Origin: Trachythela sp. YZ-2020
Lineage: Eukaryota; Cnidaria; Anthozoa; Malacalcyonacea; Clavulariidae
Assembly (NCBI GenBank): GCA_016169945.1
Contig: JADLSH010000158.1
Span: 1,771,001 to 1,835,000, forward strand
Direction of reading: 5' to 3'
Length of the DNA stretch: 64,000 nucleotides
The notes below the pieces were generated by a model that was not told the DNA's origin, did no database searches, and saw only the letters and a program-made list of their open reading frames with translations. The translations under genes and the position numbers were made by a program. Below, piece after piece: positions 57,426-64,000 of the stretch. Every line of letters begins with the position of its first letter. Position 1 is the first letter of the stretch.

Positions 57426-59803
57426 TTACTTCTTTTTGCGCTTTTTCGCAGGTTCCTCGCTCACCTGGTGCCATTTCACTTTCTCATCCCGTCTGCCAAC
57501 ATTGCCTCTAATTACCGGGGCAATGTCCCGTTGGGAAGCACAGCTACAGTTCTCCAGAAGAGGCATTATCTGGTATGACGTGACATTTCCTGTGAAGAAA
57601 TATGCAATGATATGCTTCAAATCAGTGCATAATCCCCTCACAAGAAATGCCAAGGCATGGGTTGCCATAGGATCTTCATCAGTGAGATTGGCAAAGTTGG
57701 TCATTGGATCGCCAAGATCAATAAAGCCAATCAGATCCCAGACACTTTATCAAACACAAGGTTTGATTGTATCTTCATCTCATATCTTTGGACAGAAGTG
57801 AAAGATGAGGTCTTCTCTCGCATGCTTTCAACATTCTCTTTGTTGATGCCAGCTTTTGGTTTGGAGTAATTCTCCTGAAGAACTCTTTCACCTGGAAGAA
57901 TAAGGGCGCCACTGTCTCTCACAGTTCTCTATAAGTGGATGGAGATTTCCCATGAATAGAAAGAGCAAAACAAATTACTTGAGGGTGGTATCTTCTACCC
58001 ATTTTGGCTGTTTGCAACAATTTCATGTATCCTGCCAGAAAAACTTAATGTGGGGTGTTGCTTTGAGGCTTTGTCCTCCCATGATTTTGAGAATGTCTTT
58101 CTCCAAGCTTTTGCTAATCCCAATCCCTTGCTGCTCGATCTCCGTCTGCAGTTGTTGCAAGAGATCCTCTAAATCTTTTACTTGCAGTCGTGTTGATTTT
58201 ACTGTCGCCCTCAACTTGTCTGGTCCACATGCAGTGAAGGAGGCTTTAAGTTTTGCTGGCGTTGCAGAGGCTTTGCTCTTCATTCTTGCAGCTCTCTTTA
58301 CAGTGTTGGAGGCACTTGCACACAGTTACACGTTTTTGTTCTTTATAAATCGGATGGTGATCAGGAACGGCCAGTTGAATACAAATATAGTGAATTCCAG
58401 ACATGAATTCACAACAACACTGTACTTAGGAACACTGTACTTAGGAACACTATGAATCCTGTTGTAAAATTCAATTTGAATCTCACTCTTTGTGGGATTC
58501 GGGAAAGATGAGGTCTTCTCTCGCATGCGGGAAAGATGAGGTCTTCTCTCGCATGCTTTCAACATTCTCTTTGTTGATGCCAGCTTTTGGTTTGGAGTAA
58601 TTCTCCTGAAGAACTCTTTCACCTGGAAGAATAAGGGCGCCACTGTCTCTCACAGTTCTCTATAAGTGGATGGAGATTTCCCATGAATAGAAAGAGCAAA
58701 ACAAATTACTTGAGGGTGGTATCTTCTACCCATTTTGGCTGTTTGCAACAATTTCATGTATCCTGCCAGAAAAACTTAATGTGGGGTGTTGCTTTGAGGC
58801 TTTGTCCTCCCATGATTTTGAGAATGTCTTTCTCCAAGCTTTTGCTAATCCCAATCCCTTGCTGCTCGATCTCCGTCTGCAGTTGTTGCAAGAGATCCTC
58901 TAAATCTTTTACTTGCAGTCGTGTTGATTTTACTGTCGCCCTCAACTTGTCTGGTCCACATGCAGTGAAGGAGGCTTTAAGTTTTGCTGGCGTTGCAGAG
59001 GCTTTGCTCTTCATTCTTGCAGCTCTCTTTACAGTGTTGGAGGCACTTGCACACAGTTACACGTTTTTGTTCTTTATAAATCGGATGGTGATCAGGAACG
59101 GCCAGTTGAATACAAATATAGTGAATTCCAGACATGAATTCACAACAACACTGTACTTAGGAACACTGTACTTAGGAACACTATGAATCCTGTTGTAAAA
59201 TTCAATTTGAATCTCACTCTTTGTACGATTTCTCAATCTGCCATGGTTCAATTGTTTTCTGGTCTCGCTGCCTTGTAAAATCCTCCATATCGGAAAATCG
59301 TGGCTCAGACTCCGACGATGTTGACGGCTTTCCATCGACAGCAGTGTCAACTTTAATCACCAGAGGTCAGCGTTTACTTTTAGGAGCTTTGTGGCTTTTC
59401 CCTGGCAGGTTTGCCATCGGGACGCTGCCTGTAACCAATGTCTTCCTTGCTCCTGAAAAGATGCAAATTAAATTCAGTTTAGAACCAGTTTAACAAGCAA
59501 ACAATCGAATATTCATGAAAAATATCACGGGAAAATAGACCACAAATACTTACCAGTTACGATACATTCTGGTTTCAAATGCAGCTTGCAAACAAGAATA
59601 TTGTTTGCCTCAATTCTCTCTTTCAGTTCTGCCATCATTTCCCATGTTCTGAGAATCAAGCGAAGCCATTCTTCGCGAGATTTTCACTTCAATTATTTCG
59701 ATTGATCTCCATCTTTGGCAGATACAGATGGGACTCTGAACAGTGAAAGGTTGTGCTTTGAGCTAGTCGGACATCCAAAAAAGGCGCAATTACCGCCACC
59801 CAT
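57426..59803 (-). pseudogene. THAP-domain P-element-like transposase, with internal tandem duplication
   Basis: Exon 1 (59803-59554, minus) starts GGGNCAFFGCPTSSKHNLSL with FRVPS and ends with VCKLHLKPECIVTG. This is the C2CH arrangement of a THAP domain, with in-frame TAA and TGA in the middle; donor GTAAGT at 59553. Exon 2, from an AG acceptor near 59455, contains LVTGSVPMANLPGKSHKAPK and RFSDMEDFTRQRDQKTIEPW, FYNRIHSVP, then ARMKSKASATPAKL and VKDLEDLLQQLQTEIEQQG (coiled coil). After the duplicated block come SPSTYRELRDSGALILPGER, GINKENVESM, KIQSNLVFDKVSGI and LIGFIDLGDPMTNFANLTDE with HALAFLVRGLCTDLKHIIAY. These are P-element/THAP9-type transposase blocks. At the expected catalytic FDEMKI position this copy reads RYEMKI, so the Asp is lost. 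The C-terminal half is missing. Confidence 0.8.
57800..59224. repeat. 694-bp tandem duplication (57800-58493 and 58531-59224)
   Basis: The offset is 731 bp; the two copies appear identical by reading, including identical 86-residue and antisense 167-residue ORFs. The 37-bp junction contains a further partial copy of the unit start (AAAGATGAGGTCTTCTCTCG). Confidence 0.95.
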
Positions 59804-61296
59804 ATGTCCAAGAACTCCTCTCAATATCATAGTTTGAACCAGCAAGAGAGGAAGAAATACACAGTATTCATTCAAACAGCTGTATGTTCGTTCATCAATG
59901 TAATTTGAGCTTTGATCACATGATCAAAATAAAAATCCCGCTTATTGGTCACATGATCAAAATAAAAAGTGGACAATAACATATTTTGTCATGTGGTACA
60001 GCTAGCCCAACCATCCTATTTCAATCTTTTATTACTATTGAATCTCTACTGCTAATATGTTGTAGGCTCAACACTCTGACAAAAAAAATATGTTGTTGCC
60101 ATGGTTACCGAGATAAAGCACCCCCTGTGGCGAAATTCGTGCAATTTTATAAACACAATAACTAAATAAGCATTAATGATAAAATTCTGGAATAACTTTT
60201 ATTTACTAGCAAATAACATTGTCTAGGGGTTGAACTAAAACAATCAACATTGAAGCATCACCAGTTTTACAGGTCAAAAATTAACGACATAGAGCTTGAT
60301 ATGATGAGTCTATGCTGAAAATTTAATCAAGATAGCTTCAATACCTCTTCAGATATCCTGCACACTAATTTTTGCTTATTCGAGAAAAATGCATTTAAAT
60401 TTCAATATTCGGTTTATGAACATGATGGTCACATTAAGGTGGTCTTATACATTGAAAAGTATTTTTCCTAATTTAATACTTTTTCCTCATTTTTACTTTA
60501 ATATTATAGAACATGAGTGGCTGACACAAAATCACTGTAGGACTTGATTTCTCAGGGAGGCATTCAATTTCAACAAATGCGTGCTTTCACACCATTATAA
60601 CGCCTCTCCCGCCTAAATATAACCGACTTGTACTTGGTGTAATTTGAAATAAAATCGTTTAAAATCACTATATAGCTACGGAGGGGTAGGTGGGTGCTCA
60701 TTTGGAGAACTTTTTTTTTCGTAAATGCTCCAATGCTTGCGATTTCCCAATAACATATTGTTGCTATGGTGGTTCCATTGCAAATGACCTTTGCTGCCAT
60801 TTTGCACAAGTCAATTCCAAAAGTAACCATCCCGCCCGGAATTTGACAAATTTTGTTAAATGTCTCAAATGATTGGCATATATCCCAAGCACTATAGCCT
60901 TATTCCAGCTTCAATTACATTTGATAGAGGATACAGTATTATCATAAAACATCCACATTTTAATGTTGATACTGAAGGCAAAACAACTACATAACCAATA
61001 CTAATAATTTTCTATATTATAGAGCTAGAACAAAATTATCAAATTGGCATTTAATCCATATCAACAACCCTGCTTCATTAAAAACTCATGTGAAATATCA
61101 TTGTCAAATTTGTTCCATTTGGCTAAATATATTTATAGTTTACAATAAACAATATCTAATGCCCTCCCCCTGGCAAAAATTGGATTTCAAATCCCCCACC
61201 CAGGGGAGGAGGTAAAATGTAAAATGCCCCATTGTCGTTATTTAATAATAAAGGGCTAAATTAGTTTAGTATTTGATGGCAAATATTATGGAAACC
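59804..61296. other. Non-coding stretch
   Basis: No supported gene. GATCACATGATCAAAATAAAA occurs twice (59915-59936, 59949-59968). A CCCTGGCAAAAATTGG...CCCACCCAGGGG palindromic patch lies at 61160-61210. Confidence 0.4.
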
Positions 61297-61438
61297 TGTA
61301 GAGTGGTAAAATGTGCTTCCGGGATTCTACCGCTGTTACATATTTGTTAATCTCATTTTGGTGTATGTTATTTAATATTCCTGCCAAAATAAATTACTCT
61401 ATATTCTCAATTCACTCGTGTTCTTCTAACTCATAACA
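61297..61438 (+). repeat. Candidate 5' LTR (142 bp) of a Ty3/gypsy element
   Basis: Starts TGTAGAGTGG, ends CTCATAACA, contains AATAAA (61388), and is followed directly by TGGTGTCAAAAAGTGGG, a plausible primer-binding site, and then gag. The 3' LTR lies outside the window, so the boundaries are provisional. Confidence 0.5.
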
Positions 61439-61456
61439 TGGTGTCAAAAAGTGGGA
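61439..61456 (+). promoter_or_regulatory. Candidate primer-binding site
   Basis: TGGTGTCAAAAAGTGGG directly abuts the presumed LTR end. The tRNA was not identified. Confidence 0.45.
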
Positions 61457-61579
61457 TTTTTTGCTATTAAAACAGTTAACGAAATTTAAACATCGTGTGT
61501 CAATTATATGACATTCATCTACATTCGTATCTGGTTTTATTTAAAAATTTAGTGAAATTTCGCCTGAAATTGTGTGAAT

Positions 61580-64000
61580 TATGGATAACCTACGACCACC
61601 GCTGCCGAAAATATGGCAAAAGCACTTCAATTTTTACCTTACTGCCACTGAATCCGATACAAAGAGTGACAAGATAAAAACCTCGATTCTCTTAACATGT
61701 ATTGGGCCCAAAGGTCGCTAAATATACGAGACATTGTCCTTTCCTCAAGAATCAGACAAGCTGAAACTCAAGGTCGTATTAGAGAAATTTACTGAATATT
61801 GCAATCCTCTCAAGAATATTACTATACTTTGTCATCAATTCTTTACCTAAACACAACATGAAGGTCAGTCCTTTAATGACTTTGTGACAGAACTGAAGAA
61901 ACAGGCCTCAGAGTGCGAATTTGTCACCTTAACTGACTCACTGACCAAAGATATGATTGTGTGTGGAGCAGCTGATCACTCACTCAGTGAACGACTTCTA
62001 TGTGATGCAGATCTGACACTTTCCAAAGCGATCAATGCTGGTCATGCTGCTGAGGAAACGAAACGCCATGCAAAATAACTTGCAAAACATCAACAATCAG
62101 CAGAAGTTCCCCCGAGTCCGACGTCAGAAAGAGAGAAGTTCTAAGCACCCTACCAAAGGTTCCCACCTTACTGACGATGTCATCAGGAAATGCAAGTTTT
62201 GCAGTGGCCTCTCACCCAAGAGGCAACTGGATCTCGGTCGATACTGCTTCAAACGTCTTCCGTTTGGAATACACTCCGCCAGCGAAGTATTCCAAGCCGA
62301 GGAATCTTCCTGGATGTGCTAATTCCCAAGAAGTGGGGGACCACTAAGGAGGAACATGATTGCCGACTTCTCAAATCACAGCCGCACTATCTCAAATCAC
62401 AGCCTCACATTGCGACTTGCAAAAGAAAAACATCATCTTTGACCTCCAACAACCACAACTAAATGCTATTCAAAAGCTCAAACATCCAATTACCTCACCT
62501 CCGTGCCTCAAATGCTACGATCCTAATCTACCTACTCGATTGAAACCTGACGCGAGTTCCGAAGGTCTTGGTGCTCTTCTCAAACAGAACCATGGTTCCC
62601 CGGATCGTGAACAGTGGTTCCCAATCGCGTATGCCTCCCGAGCATTGCTAGCATACGCATAACTATGCTCAGATTGAAAAAGAAACCCTTTCTATTGTGT
62701 TTGGAACTGAACGCTTCCATGAATACCTATACGGACACCACTTTACAGTGTTCAATGACCATCAACCACTCAAGTCCATCTTCAACAAATCGATCACTCA
62801 GTGCCCTCCACGAATACAGCGATTCTTCATGAAGCTTCAGAAGTATGATTTCAAGCTCGAGTATTCCCCTGGCAAAACAATGGTTGTCTCTGATACCCTC
62901 AGCAGAGCCTACCTCAACAACCAATCATCTGAAATTGATGAAGCCTACTTGATCCACTCTGTTCAGTTTACCTTTGACACACTTCCGATCAGTGAAGCTC
63001 GATTGACTCAACTTCAGCAAGAGACGACCGCTGATCCCGTATTGCAACAGCTCAAGAAATTTACCCTAAATGAATGGCCAGAGAAACGGAACAATTCCTC
63101 CACCACTCAAACCCTACTACAGTATCCGAGGTGAAATTGTCTACAATAATGGTCTACTTCTGAAAGGTCAACGCATAATCATCCCATCTTGTCTTTGCAG
63201 CAGAATGAAAGAAATTATTCACTATGGTCACAATGGTATTGAAAGATGCAAGAATCATGCATGATAGTCTATTTACTGGTCAAGTATCAATGCTGAAATC
63301 GAAGATCTTGTCTCCCGTTGCTCACTCTGTCTGTCCCACCACAACAAGCAGCAAAAAGAGCCTCTTATTCAACATGACATAGCTGATGCACTGTGGACGA
63401 AGGTAGCTTCTGATTTGTTCACTTTGTGCGGACATGATTATGTCATCGTTACCGATTACTTATCAAAATTTGTTGAAATTGAATGCCTCCCTGAGAAATC
63501 AAGTCCTACGGTTATCAACAAAATCAAGAAAATATTTTCTCGACATGGAATTACCAAAGAACTGTGCACAGACAACAGCCCCTGAATACACAGCGAGATG
63601 TTTCAAACGTTTTGCAAAAGAATGGGACTTCAAACATACTACGTCAAGTCCACACTTCTCACAATCCAACGGATTCGTTGAGAGAGCAATTCAAACCGTG
63701 AAAAAGACTTTGATGAAAGCACACAACAGTGACAAAGATCCATACCTCGCCTTATTGGTCCTTAACACCACCCCCGGAAATGACAATATCTTGCCAGCGA
63801 TGCGTCACTTTGGTCATCAACCTCGAACTACCTTGCCATCTTTCCAACCCACTTCCACTACTCATCCCATGTAGAAAAACGACCCCAAAGTCAAAGAAAG
63901 ATACAATCAGCATGCCAGAAATCTAATACCTTGCAAAGAAAAGTTATAAATCAAGAGCAATTATGATGAAAACATCCAGCCAGCTGCCCCAGCTTATCAA
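61580..64000 (+). pseudogene. Ty3/gypsy gag-pol with internal deletions, truncated by window end
   Basis: gag starts at ATG 61580 (DNLRPPLPKIWQKHFNFYL) and continues QSFNDFVTELKKQASECEF and CDADLTLSKAINAGHAAEET to a zinc-knuckle beginning CKFC (62190). There it joins RT sequence GRYCFKRLPFGIHSASEVFQ directly, so protease and the first half of RT are absent. A second deletion removes RT sequence between GTTKEEHD (62345) and the thumb/RNase H region. RNase H-like blocks are LKPDASSEGLGALL, PIAYASRALL, ERFHEYLYGHHFTVFNDHQP and LEYSPGKTMVVSDTLSRAYL. The integrase shows an HHCC module (HYGHNGIERCKNH, CSLCLSHH), then ASDLFTLCGHDYVIVTDYLS (first Asp), LCTDN (second Asp) and SNGFVERAIQTVKKTL (Glu). 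Multiple stops and frameshifts (61717, 61850, 62662, 63586). Non-functional; the 3' end is beyond 64000. Confidence 0.9.

Noticed and set aside
57952..59186. Two identical 167-residue plus-strand ORFs
   Set aside because: They are antisense to the P-element-like transposase and identical only because of the tandem duplication.
1..64000. Prokaryotic or viral origin of the window
   Set aside because: GT-AG introns, LINEs, MITEs and metazoan-type transposon families throughout argue for a eukaryotic nuclear genome.

Overview
This is a eukaryotic, AT-rich, intron-containing window packed with transposable elements. I see spliced genes with GT-AG introns and remnants of hAT, piggyBac, P-element/THAP, Helitron-like (Rep plus PIF1-type helicase), non-LTR (CR1/L2-like), Ty1/copia and Ty3/gypsy elements. 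Many short terminal-inverted-repeat (TIR) elements have readable target-site duplications (TSDs). Several unnamed repeat-associated protein families match, from memory, proteins common in anthozoan genomes. A cnidarian, probably a coral or sea-anemone relative, is therefore my best guess, but it is an inference. I see no bacterial, organellar or rRNA sequence and no credible tRNA gene.

Layout. 0-2.1 kb: 3' part of a two-exon, hAT-like protein-coding unit (+). 2.7-3.2 kb: broken PIF1-type helicase (-). 6.0-8.2 kb: decayed protein of an unnamed family with a C-terminal TRSGR signature (-). 8.9-12.4 kb: Helitron-like Rep gene (-) with an intron, interrupted by a 1.3 kb TIR element that itself contains a hAT-type MITE. 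12.6-15.6 kb: MITEs around and inside the only strong candidate host gene, a three-exon gene for a 74-residue protein (13771-15648, +). 16.9-18.8 kb: long fold-back element carrying a nested piggyBac-type MITE. 19.4-24.1 kb: MITEs, hairpins, microsatellites and two LINE 3' fragments.

24.3-31.5 kb: a kinase N-lobe fragment, a minisatellite, then a LINE split by two tandem copies of a TIR element; the first copy hosts a nearly complete piggyBac (25909-28378). 32.2-37 kb: zinc-finger exon and body of a hAT-like gene, a minisatellite, a cysteine-rich fragment and a PIF1-helicase C-terminus. 38.9-41.1 kb: an inverted pair of homologous ORF-bearing segments. 42.8-46.7 kb: MITEs. 49-51.3 kb: two decayed unnamed families. 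51.3-52.9 kb: copia with an internal gag-RT deletion (-). 53-57.4 kb: mariner-like MITE, a 2.8 kb palindrome and a Harbinger-type MITE. 57.4-59.8 kb: THAP/P-element transposase with a 694-bp tandem duplication (-). 61.3-64 kb: 5' LTR and damaged gag-pol of a Ty3/gypsy element running off the window (+).

The main value of the window is stratigraphy. TSDs, empty sites and restored reading frames let insertions be ordered: MITE into TIR element into Helitron-like gene; piggyBac into TIR element into LINE; piggyBac MITE into fold-back element; MITE into one arm of a palindrome. Almost all coding units are pseudogenes with stops or frameshifts. The piggyBac and the small three-exon gene are the least damaged. 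I could not demonstrate a wholly new system. The strongest unknowns are the ACCGACAAA-rich TIR family, the GT-flanked tandem element with an exon-like ORF, the inverted ORF pair at 39-41 kb and the unidentified 74-residue protein.
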